NCBI RefSeq assembly: GCF_900066015.1
Contig: NZ_LN890655.1
Span: 2,458,726-2,522,725 of the forward strand
Source: Candidatus Promineifilum breve
GTDB taxonomy: Bacteria > Chloroflexota > Anaerolineae > Promineifilales > Promineifilaceae
Direction: 5' to 3'
Length of the DNA: 64,000 nucleotides
Numbering within the stretch: position 1 is the stretch's first letter; each line of letters starts with the position of its first letter. Both the position numbers and the translations under genes were made by a program. Shown here one piece after another: positions 1 to 5,984 of the stretch. The notes beneath the pieces were generated by a model. It was not told the DNA's origin, did not search any database, and saw only the letters and a list, made by a program, of their open reading frames with translations.

Positions 1-133
1 GCATCTCCTCGGCGGCGCGCTCTCCCTTCTCGGCCAGACGCGAGCCGATGATGACCTCATGCCCGGCGGCGGCCCATCGGAACCCTAACCCGGAACCTTC
101 CTTGCCGGTTCCGCCCAATATGGCAATCTTCAT
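1..133 (-). CDS. npdG: NADPH-dependent F420 reductase (F420:NADP oxidoreductase), 3' part cut off by window edge
   Basis: Only the first 44 or so codons are present. The product starts [20 protein letters not shown], a Rossmann fold with the glycine-rich dinucleotide loop at the very N-terminus, followed by an [10 protein letters not shown] segment that is typical of the F420-dependent NADP reductase family, which passes hydride between coenzyme F420 and NADP. The ATG is at 131-133. It lies just downstream of ssnA on the same strand, separated by a heptamer repeat. An F420-type LLM oxidoreductase at 2.2 kb fits an F420-using organism. A different NAD(P)-binding oxidoreductase is possible because the catalytic part is missing. 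Confidence 0.75.
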   Translation of the reverse strand, partial: MKIAILGGTGKEGSGLGFRWAAAGHEVIIGSRLAEKGERAAEEM

Positions 134-162
134 AGTTATTTCCCTTGGTAGTAAGTCGGTTC

Positions 163-199
163 TGACCACTGACCACTGACCACTGACCACTGACCACTA
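163..199. repeat. Heptamer repeat (TGACCAC)5 carrying the ssnA stop codon
   Basis: Five perfect tandem copies of TGACCAC occupy 163-197. Read on the minus strand the unit is GTGGTCA, and the array begins TAGTGGTCA; that TAG (199-197) is the stop codon of ssnA. The same unit recurs near 2159, 14423, 30122, 35412 and, as a variant, 41987. Confidence 0.9.
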
Positions 200-1549
200 A
201 TCCAGCGCGTTATACCGCTCCCACACTTTCGCCGCCAACTCGCGGCTGCGGGCGGTGATGGCTGCCTCGTCGAGCGTCAGCAGTTGCCGGTCGCGCATGA
301 GCACCCGGCCGCCGACGATGGTCGTGGTCACCATACTGCTCTCGAAGCCGAAGATGATGTGCCAGGGCAGGTTGCCGGCGCTCAATGGCGTGGTGGCGTG
401 GTAATCGACCAGGATGACGTCGGCCGCCGCGCCAACGGCCAGGCGCCCCAGCGGTAAATTGGGCCAGAAGACGCGGGCCAGCGCGGCGTTGTTGTGCACG
501 GCCATCTGTACCACGTCCATGCCGTTCATGCGGCGCGGGTCGCGGTGGGCCTGCTTGTGCATGAAGTAGGCTTCCTTCCATTCGCCCCACATGGCGTTGC
601 CCATGCCGTCGTTGCCCAGACAGACGGGGATGCCCAGCCGTAACAGGCTCTCCACCGGGGCCGCGCCCACGGCGTTGTTCATGTTGCTGCGCGGCTGGTG
701 GGTCACCCACGTGCCCGTCTCGCGCAATAGTTCCATCTCGCGGCCGTCGATGTGGACACAATGGGCCACGATGCTGCGCGGCCCCAGAATGCCCGCCGCC
801 GCCAGCCGGTCGACCACACGCAGGCCATACCGTTCGCGCGAATCGTATTCGTCGGCCTCGTGCTCGGCCACGTGGATGTGGAAGCCGGAGTCCAGCCCCT
901 TGGCCGCGGCCACGCACCGTTCCAATGTTTTGTCGCTGAGCGACAGGGAGGCGTGCAGGCCAAACGTGCCGGCCAGCAAATCGCTGCCCCGTTCGCGCAC
1001 CGAGTGCAGAAAGCGCACGTTTTCGCTGATGCCCGCCTGCGCGCCGTCGGGGCCGTTGCGGTCGGTCACCTCATAGCACAGGGCGGTGCGCACGCCGGCC
1101 ATTTCCACCGCGTCGGCGATCTGATCGAGCGAGCTATCGATGGCGTTGGGGCTGGCGTGGTGATCGACCAGCGTCGTCGTGCCGTGCTTGATGGCGTCTA
1201 CTAGGCTGACCAGGGCGCTATACTTCACGTCCACGTCGAGCAGCGCCCGGTCGAGCCGCCACCACAGCCGCACCAGAATGTCGGGGAAATCCTTGGGGGC
1301 CGGGCCGGGGATCGCCATGCCGCGCGCGAACGCGCCATAGAAGTGGGTGTGGGCGCAGATGTTGCCGGGCATCACCAGTTGGCCGCGCGCGTCCAGGCGC
1401 TCGGCGTCGGGGTAGCGCTCCCGCAGCGCCGCCGATGGGCCGAGGTCGAGGATGCGGCCATCGCGCAGCAACAGGGCGCTGTCCTCGAGCAGTTCGTTGG
1501 GGGTGTTCCAGGTGATCAGGCGGCCGTTGTGGATGAGCAGGTCGGACAT
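197..1549 (-). CDS. ssnA: SsnA-like metal-dependent aminohydrolase (amidohydrolase superfamily)
   Basis: A 450-residue amidohydrolase of the chlorohydrolase/guanine-deaminase type. It has the first metal motif HTHFYG near residue 68, a long stretch close to E. coli SsnA (LWWRLDRAL, VDHHASPNAI, RSNMNN), the HIHVAEHEADEY and VAHCVHI histidines, and the catalytic aspartate in LGNDGMG near residue 316. SsnA proteins are linked to purine or other heterocyclic amine catabolism, but the substrate is not settled. Length is full for the family. No clear Shine-Dalgarno precedes the ATG. The TAG stop lies inside the downstream heptamer repeat. The npdG gene follows in the same direction. Confidence 0.88.
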   Translation of the reverse strand: MSDLLIHNGRLITWNTPNELLEDSALLLRDGRILDLGPSAALRERYPDAERLDARGQLVMPGNICAHTHFYGAFARGMAIPGPAPKDFPDILVRLWWRLDRALLDVDVKYSALVSLVDAIKHGTTTLVDHHASPNAIDSSLDQIADAVEMAGVRTALCYEVTDRNGPDGAQAGISENVRFLHSVRERGSDLLAGTFGLHASLSLSDKTLERCVAAAKGLDSGFHIHVAEHEADEYDSRERYGLRVVDRLAAAGILGPRSIVAHCVHIDGREMELLRETGTWVTHQPRSNMNNAVGAAPVESLLRLGIPVCLGNDGMGNAMWGEWKEAYFMHKQAHRDPRRMNGMDVVQMAVHNNAALARVFWPNLPLGRLAVGAAADVILVDYHATTPLSAGNLPWHIIFGFESSMVTTTIVGGRVLMRDRQLLTLDEAAITARSRELAAKVWERYNALD

Positions 1550-1639
1550 AAGGCTATTTTAGCGGTTGGGTAGGGATGCGCCAATCACAATCAGGTTAAC
1601 TGATCGTTGGCGGCGGATGCAATGTGCGGCCTTGTCTTG

Positions 1640-1645
1640 TATAAT
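1640..1645 (+). promoter_or_regulatory. Possible -10 element upstream of trxA
   Basis: A perfect TATAAT lies about 110 bases before the thioredoxin start in the divergent ssnA/trxA intergenic region. No good -35 hexamer is seen at 16-18 bases upstream, so this is only a candidate. Confidence 0.3.
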
Positions 1646-1753
1646 GCGCTGAACGTTGACATTGTTCCAGTATACATGGGTAAGAATCAACAGCATCGCT
1701 CCATCTACTAGGATGTAGCGCGAAAAAAGAGAACTCAAAGGAGATATGAGATA

Positions 1754-2101
1754 ATGGCCAAGCCGCTTGAAGTTACCGACGCCACCTTCCAGAAGGAAGT
1801 GTTGGAGTCTGATGTCCCCGTTCTGGTCGATTTCTGGGCCGATTGGTGCGGGCCGTGTCGTTTCATCGCCCCGTTTGTGAAGGAAATCGCGGCCGAGCAG
1901 GAAGGCGTCCTGAAGGTCGCCAAGGTTGACGTGGACGACAACCCGGCCGTGCCCGGCCGCTACGCCATCGTGGGCATCCCCACCCTGATGCTGTTCAAGG
2001 GCGGGCAGGTTGTGGAGCGCATCGTCGGCGCGCAGCCGAAGGAGCGCATCCTGGCCCAGGTTTTGCCGCATCTGGAAAAGTCGGCCAAAGCCACGGCCTA
2101 A
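1754..2101 (+). CDS. trxA: Thioredoxin
   Basis: A 115-residue thioredoxin with the active site WCGPC near residue 32, the cis-proline motif GIPTLMLF, and the usual length and fold pattern. It is a cytosolic dithiol-disulfide reductant that would serve ribonucleotide reductase, methionine sulfoxide reductases and peroxiredoxins. The ATG is preceded by AAAGGAGAT with good spacing. It is a single-gene unit closed by a strong hairpin terminator. The short alanine/lysine-rich C-terminal tail is ordinary. Confidence 0.97.
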   Translation: MAKPLEVTDATFQKEVLESDVPVLVDFWADWCGPCRFIAPFVKEIAAEQEGVLKVAKVDVDDNPAVPGRYAIVGIPTLMLFKGGQVVERIVGAQPKERILAQVLPHLEKSAKATA

Positions 2102-2119
2102 GCCAACCGAACTAATATG

Positions 2120-2149
2120 AAGAGCGCCGCTAAATGCGGCGCTCTTTTT
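2120..2149 (+). terminator. Rho-independent terminator of trxA
   Basis: The stem AAGAGCGCCGC / GCGGCGCTCTT encloses a five-base loop and is followed by a T run. It starts 18 bases after the trxA stop. Confidence 0.92.
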
Positions 2150-2158
2150 GATCCCAGC

Positions 2159-2227
2159 AGTGGTTAGTGGGCACTGCCCACTAACCACTGCCCACTATCC
2201 TCTTTGCGTCTTTGCGCCTTTGCGTTA
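2159..2227. repeat. Palindromic AGTGGTTAGTGG element plus CTTTGCG tandem
   Basis: Bases 2159-2189 form a perfect palindrome with 15-base arms and a one-base centre, built from GTGGTTAGT/GTGGGCA units related to the heptamer family. It runs into a second short tandem at 2201-2227 (CTTTGCGTCTTTGCGCCTTT). The composite sits between the trxA terminator and the LLM oxidoreductase start. Confidence 0.8.
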
Positions 2228-2237
2228 AATTCTGCCT

Positions 2238-3155
2238 ATGGAAGTCGCCATCATGATCGAGGGCCAGAACGGCCTGACCTGGCCGCGCTGGCAGCGGATC
2301 GCCGCCGCCGTCGAAGACCTGGGCTTTGCCGGCCTCTACCGCTCCGACCACTATACCAATGCCAACCCGCCCGATATCGAATCGCTGGAACTGTGGGTGT
2401 CGCTGACCTGGTTGGCCAGCCACACGACGCGCATCGAATTCGGGCCGCTGGTGTCACCCGTCTCCTTTCGCCAGCCGACGATGACGGCGCGCATGGCTGC
2501 GGCCGTGGATGACCTGTCCGGCGGCCGTCTATCGCTGGGCCTGGGCGCGGGCTGGCAGCAGCGGGAACACACCAACTACGGCTGGGAGCTGCTCGCCGTG
2601 CCGGAGCGCTTCGCCCGCTTCGAGGAAGGGCTGCGCATCATCAAGCGGCTGTTGCAGGAAGATGCGCCGTTCGACTTTGAGGGCGTCTATTACCGGCTAC
2701 ATGAGGCGGTGCTGCTGCCCCGACCGGCGCGACCCGGCGGCCCGCCCATCCTGATCGGCGGCAACGGCCCCCGGCGCACGCTGCCCCTGGCGGCCCGCTA
2801 CGCCGACGAGTGGAACGCGGTCTACATCAGCCCGGCGCGCTTCGCCGAGCTAAACGGCATGCTCGATGGCTTGTTGGCGGCGGTGGGGCGCGAACCGGCG
2901 TCGCTGCGCCGTTCGCTGATGATCGGCTGCCTCTTTGGCCGCGACGCGGCCGAGGTGGAGCGCAAGCTGGCGGCGCGCCATCGTACGGCGGCCGAGATGG
3001 TCGAACGGGGTGTGGCCGCGGGCACGGGCGAAGAGATCGCCGCGCAACTGGCGGCCTGGGCCGCGGCCGGTGTCCAGCGGGTCATGCTCCAGTGGCTCGA
3101 CCTGGACGACCTCGACGGCCTGGAGGCACTGGCCGGGAAGATCATTCGGAATTAG
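2238..3155 (+). CDS. LLM-class (probable F420-dependent) oxidoreductase
   Basis: A 305-residue luciferase-like TIM-barrel flavin/F420 oxidoreductase. It starts MEVAIMIEGQNGLTWPRW and shows GLYRSDHYTN, the conserved GRLSLGLGAGWQQREHTNYGW block and RPGGPPILIGGNGPRRTLPLAARYADEW, which resembles the F420-dependent Rv1855c-type subgroup. It would transfer hydride from F420H2 to an unknown substrate. The nearby npdG fragment could supply reduced F420. The last two codons and the TAG stop lie within the palindromic element at 3149-3240. FMN use cannot be excluded from sequence alone. Confidence 0.85.
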   Translation: MEVAIMIEGQNGLTWPRWQRIAAAVEDLGFAGLYRSDHYTNANPPDIESLELWVSLTWLASHTTRIEFGPLVSPVSFRQPTMTARMAAAVDDLSGGRLSLGLGAGWQQREHTNYGWELLAVPERFARFEEGLRIIKRLLQEDAPFDFEGVYYRLHEAVLLPRPARPGGPPILIGGNGPRRTLPLAARYADEWNAVYISPARFAELNGMLDGLLAAVGREPASLRRSLMIGCLFGRDAAEVERKLAARHRTAAEMVERGVAAGTGEEIAAQLAAWAAAGVQRVMLQWLDLDDLDGLEALAGKIIRN

Positions 3156-3240
3156 CTACGGATGGGCACGGATGGAACGGATGAGGACGGATATTTATCC
3201 GTTTTCATCCGTTTTATCCGTCCAAATCCGTAGCCAATTC
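3149..3240. repeat. ACGGAT/ATCCGT palindromic repeat overlapping the LLM gene end
   Basis: The outer arms at 3149-3163 and 3226-3240 match at 14 of 15 positions as inverted copies. Between them are four ACGGAT units followed by ATCCGT units in the opposite orientation. The left arm encodes the last residues and stop of the LLM oxidoreductase. A second member of the family is at 7903-7996. Confidence 0.88.
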
Positions 3241-3241
3241 T

Positions 3242-3724
3242 TTATTCCGTGGGCGATTTCTCGACCGGGGGTTGCTCGCTCGTGGCGGTCGGGGTGAACT
3301 GGTTAGCCAGCTTGTCCAGCTCGGTGCTCAGCCAGCGCAAACCACTGACGATGCCTTCCTGCGCCTTGTGGGTATACTCGCCCGTCTCGACGCGTTCCTT
3401 GGCGGCCGTGGCCTCTTCCTTCACGCGTGAGGCTGTCGGGCTGTCCTTGGCCTGATTGAACGCCTTCTCCATCTCGTCGGCAAAGCTCTTCATCCCGGCG
3501 CGCACTTCGGTCTCCACGCGGCGGGCCTCTTCGCTATTGAAGATGCCTTCCAGCGTGCCGGCGAACTGGCGGCCCAGGCGCTTGAACTCCTCCACGATAT
3601 CGGTCGAACCGGCGGCCGAAGCGCCACTCTTGGCGCTCTTCAACGGTTCATCTTCCATCGGGATGTCGATCTTCAGGCGCTCGTCTTCTTTCAGTTGATC
3701 AATAATCGGCTTGTCGTCACTCAT
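3242..3724 (-). CDS. Hypothetical small charged helical protein
   Basis: A 160-residue protein that I do not recognise by family. It starts MSDDKPIIDQLKEDERLKID and is preceded by AAAGGAG at good spacing, so the longer upstream reading frame is rejected. After an acidic N-terminal 40 residues, residues 45-145 are predicted to be long amphipathic helices rich in Glu, Lys and Ala (for example FKRLGRQFAGTLEGIFNSEE, SADEMEKAFNQAK-like text). There is no signal peptide or membrane segment, and the tail is Pro/Thr-rich. It is probably a cytosolic or membrane-surface coiled-coil protein of the phasin/apolipoprotein-like kind. Function unknown. Confidence 0.75.
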   Translation of the reverse strand: MSDDKPIIDQLKEDERLKIDIPMEDEPLKSAKSGASAAGSTDIVEEFKRLGRQFAGTLEGIFNSEEARRVETEVRAGMKSFADEMEKAFNQAKDSPTASRVKEEATAAKERVETGEYTHKAQEGIVSGLRWLSTELDKLANQFTPTATSEQPPVEKSPTE

Positions 3725-3851
3725 TGCAAAGCGCTCCTTTTTGGTTAAGGCCCATTCGGTCGCAGCCGGCCGGGCCGGGGGATCAATCCATTGTCTGCCA
3801 TACAATACGAGGGAGCGGCCGTTGGGGTTGCAGCATTGTAACTTGGCGAAG

Positions 3852-3887
3852 TAGAAACCGAGCTTCGAAGAAGAAGCTCGGTTTCTA
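3852..3887. repeat. AGAAACCGAGC palindrome supplying a stop codon
   Basis: Perfect 15-base arms (TAGAAACCGAGCTTC and its complement) flank a six-base loop. The right end, read on the minus strand, is the TAG stop of the adjacent methyltransferase. Relatives are at 28480 and 51931. Confidence 0.9.
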
Positions 3888-4682
3888 GGGCATTCCATTT
3901 TTACGGGCCACAAACAACCCCTCGCGCAGCCGGAAGGTCGTCAGGCCGCTGCCGCTTTGGGGATCGAGGAACTCGGCCGCCGCCGCCGGGGCCTGGGTCA
4001 GCAGCACCCGCAAGCGCGTTTGCATCTCCGGCGTATGGCGGGCGGCCCACGTCTCGAACGTCAGCCGCTTGTCCTGCGTCTCCTGCGCTTCAACGGTCAG
4101 CCCGGCCGCGACCAGCGCGTCGAGCCACTCCTCATGGCTCAGGCAGCGAACGTGGCTGGGGTCGCGCAGCTTCTCGAAGGCGTTGACGTAGTCGCCCGCC
4201 TCCCGTTGCGCGTTGGCCCGCTTGCCGCGCAGCCGGCTGCCGGGCACGACGTTATCGACCACGGCCAGCACGCCGCCCGGCCGCAGCACCCGCGCCGCCT
4301 CGGCGATGAAGCGGTCGACGTCGGGGAAGTGGTGGGGAGCGATGCGGCAGGTGACGGCATCGAACGCGCCGCCGTCGAACGGCAACGCTTCCACGTCGCC
4401 GACGGTGAAGGCCAGATTGCCCAGCCCGCGCTCGGCGGCCAGCCCGGCGGCCAGCGGCAGCATCTCCGGCGTCAGGTCCAGCCCCACGACAGCGGCCACG
4501 TGGGGGGCCAAGGCCAGCGCGGCGTGGCCGGCGGCCGTGGCCACGTCGAGCACCCGCCACCCCGCTTGCGGCGCGACGCGCGCCACCAGCCAGCCCAGAC
4601 TGGCTCCCTGGGCGTGGGTCGGGCTGGCGACGTAGGCGGCGGCATTGGCGCCGAATTGCTCACGAACCTGTTGCTTGCTCAT
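3885..4682 (-). CDS. Class I SAM-dependent methyltransferase (UbiE/Methyltransf_11 type)
   Basis: A 265-residue protein with the SAM-binding motif I VLDVATAAGHAAL near residue 45, motif II acidic residue in VVGLDLTPEML, a VGDVEALPFDGGAFDAVTCR motif, and post-motif LRPGGVLAVVDNVVPGS. The closest text is YcgJ/UbiE-like small-molecule methyltransferases. The substrate is unknown. The TAG stop lies inside the palindrome at 3852-3887. No neighbour clearly shares its pathway. Confidence 0.87.
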   Translation of the reverse strand: MSKQQVREQFGANAAAYVASPTHAQGASLGWLVARVAPQAGWRVLDVATAAGHAALALAPHVAAVVGLDLTPEMLPLAAGLAAERGLGNLAFTVGDVEALPFDGGAFDAVTCRIAPHHFPDVDRFIAEAARVLRPGGVLAVVDNVVPGSRLRGKRANAQREAGDYVNAFEKLRDPSHVRCLSHEEWLDALVAAGLTVEAQETQDKRLTFETWAARHTPEMQTRLRVLLTQAPAAAAEFLDPQSGSGLTTFRLREGLFVARKNGMP

Positions 4683-4713
4683 GGCCGTAGTATGCCCCAG
4701 GTCTCTCCTACGA

Positions 4714-4745
4714 CAAAAAAAAGCCGCGCCCGGAAAGGCGCGGCT
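4714..4745 (-). terminator. Rho-independent terminator (minus strand)
   Basis: On the minus strand, AGCCGCGCC pairs with GGCGCGGCT around a six-base loop and is followed by eight T residues. It lies downstream of the four-helix membrane protein gene that ends at 4803. Confidence 0.88.
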
Positions 4746-4762
4746 CTCGTCGTTTTCTTCTT

Positions 4763-4789
4763 AATCTGCGAAATCTGTGAAATCTGTGG
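4763..4789. repeat. AATCTGTGA tandem repeat, single-orientation copy
   Basis: Three units of the AATCTGCG/AATCTGTGA family lie between a stop codon (4803) and its terminator. Larger, inverted members are at 34651-34814, with a partial one at 12069. Confidence 0.8.
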
Positions 4790-4802
4790 ATTCTCTTTTC
4801 TT

Positions 4803-5573
4803 TTATCGCTGCGACTTGGCCGCCATCGGCGACGGCATTGTCGGCTGGCTATGGCCGGGCAGCGCGGGCCGCGGGTGAGTGCGCCCGGTGGGGCCGCTGC
4901 GGTTGGTCACCGGCATCGGGTCTACAGTGTCGTCGTCGATCAGCGTCATCTGCGGCGCGCGGCGTGGGGCGGCCTGCGTCGCGGGCTGGGCGGCCGTCTG
5001 GGCTTGCGCCGGTTGCGGCCGGGCGGCGGCCCGTTTCTCGTCACGGGTATCGCCGGCCAGGTCGAAGACGTGCTCCCCGGCCACCGAGAACGCGCCGATG
5101 AACAGGATGCGGGTCAGCAGCACCAGGGCGGCCACAAACACCGGCACCAGCTTGAGCAGGGTCTCGCGGCCCAGCACTTCGTTGCCGAAGTCATGGCTCA
5201 GCAAGGTGAGCGACACCGCCCACCAGGTCATCACCGCGTTCATCGTCGCCCCCAGCAACCAGGCGCCCATCAGGAACCAGATGGCTTTTGGCTCTTCGCT
5301 GCCCCGTTCGGGGGTGAAGAGCCGCGCCAGCCCGGCGAAGTCGATGGCGCAGAAGGCAATCGCCAGAATGGTCGCCCAGGTGATGCCGAAGAAGGCGATT
5401 TCGCCCAGCAGGCTATTGAGCGCGAAGCGGGTCGTGTCGAAGTTGAAAATCTCGAAGGCAATGAGCGCCACGACAAGAATGATGCCGACAACAGTCTTGC
5501 GCGACGCACTTTTGAATTGTACATCCACCGGCTGTGCGCCGGTGAATCGATCCAAGAATCGTTCTTGTTGCAT
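4803..5573 (-). CDS. Four-helix membrane protein with disordered C-terminal tail
   Basis: A 256-residue protein not recognised by family. The start MQQERFLDRF is chosen because GAGAGGAGAA precedes it; the longer frame lacks such a site. Four hydrophobic stretches are visible, around VVGIILVVALIAFEIF, FFGITWATILAIAFCAID, IWFLMGAWLLGATMNAVM and LVPVFVAALVLLTRILFIG. The last 80 residues are Pro/Ala/Gln-rich and probably disordered in the cytosol. The gene has its own promoter, a 5' leader hairpin and a terminator, so it is a single-gene unit. Confidence 0.75.
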   Translation of the reverse strand: MQQERFLDRFTGAQPVDVQFKSASRKTVVGIILVVALIAFEIFNFDTTRFALNSLLGEIAFFGITWATILAIAFCAIDFAGLARLFTPERGSEEPKAIWFLMGAWLLGATMNAVMTWWAVSLTLLSHDFGNEVLGRETLLKLVPVFVAALVLLTRILFIGAFSVAGEHVFDLAGDTRDEKRAAARPQPAQAQTAAQPATQAAPRRAPQMTLIDDDTVDPMPVTNRSGPTGRTHPRPALPGHSQPTMPSPMAAKSQR

Positions 5574-5655
5574 CGCTAATTCTCCTCTCTCTTTTTCTCT
5601 TTCAGCTTTGAAAAGGGCCTCTTCGCCTTCGCTCCCCACCGCCATAAAAGGAGAA

Positions 5656-5685
5656 GGAGCCGGTAAGCTCTCACTTACCGGCTCC
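5656..5685 (-). promoter_or_regulatory. 5' leader hairpin upstream of the four-helix membrane protein
   Basis: GGAGCCGGTAAG pairs perfectly with CTTACCGGCTCC across a six-base loop, between the promoter and the start codon. On the transcript it is followed by a short pyrimidine stretch, TTCTCCTTTT. It could be an attenuator, an RNA-binding-protein site or a stability element. No known riboswitch is recognised. Confidence 0.55.
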
Positions 5686-5737
5686 CGTCAGGAGGGGTAG
5701 TGGTGGGAGGGAAGAGGATGTGTCTGTCCTACACAGG

Positions 5738-5767
5738 ATAATAGCACATTTGTTCTAAGTGAGTCAA
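5738..5767 (-). promoter_or_regulatory. Sigma-70-type promoter, extended -10
   Basis: On the minus strand, TTGACT (5767-5762), an 18-base spacer and TATTAT (5743-5738), with TGC directly before the -10. It drives the membrane-protein gene ending at 4803. Confidence 0.7.
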
Positions 5768-5816
5768 TCCCGTTGGGATATACTGGTGATAAGTGGGGGA
5801 TAAGTTGGGGATATGG

Positions 5817-5883
5817 GCGGGCAGGGGTGCGGGGGTGCGGGGGAGCAGGGGAGCAGGGGAGCAGGGGAGCAGGGGAGCAGGGG
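5817..5883. repeat. GGGGAGCA tandem repeat array
   Basis: Imperfect GGGGTGC units pass into at least five GGGGAGCA units, all in one orientation. A related inverted array lies between tupA and tupB (30927-31021). Confidence 0.88.
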
Positions 5884-5919
5884 CAACTATGCGAGTTGGT
5901 AGGTGAGTAGCTTCTTCAA

Positions 5920-5968
5920 CCGGCTTCAGCCGGGTTTTGTGTAGCAGCGGCGGGTTTGAACCCGCCGC
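5920..5968. repeat. Two adjacent small hairpin repeats
   Basis: CCGGCTTCAGCCGG (5920-5933) is followed by GCGGCGGGTTT/AAACCCGCCGC-type arms (5947-5968). They lie 16 bases beyond the VanW-protein stop. There is no T run, so a repeat is more likely than a canonical terminator. Confidence 0.6.
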
Positions 5969-5984
5969 GCCGGCCGGATGTAAA

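Larger units (their letters stand above)
5574..5984. other. Intergenic region holding promoter, leader hairpin and repeats
   Basis: No gene is seen. Going from left to right it holds the Shine-Dalgarno and 5' leader of the membrane-protein gene, the leader hairpin, a sigma-70-type promoter, a GGGGAGCA array (5817-5883) and two small hairpin repeats (5920-5968) before the VanW-protein stop. Confidence 0.8.

Noticed and set aside
163-199. Tandem heptamers as a CRISPR array
   Set aside because: Units are seven bases with no spacers of 30-40 bases, and no cas gene is present.
3725-3913. Longer N-terminus of the small helical protein
   Set aside because: No start signal; the AAAGGAG-preceded ATG at 3724 is better, and the extension overlaps a methyltransferase end and a palindrome.
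3957-5579. Long plus-strand open frame opposite the methyltransferase and membrane protein
   Set aside because: It is an antisense shadow of two convincing minus-strand genes, has low-complexity Arg/Gly/His-rich translation, and no family motif or ribosome-binding site.
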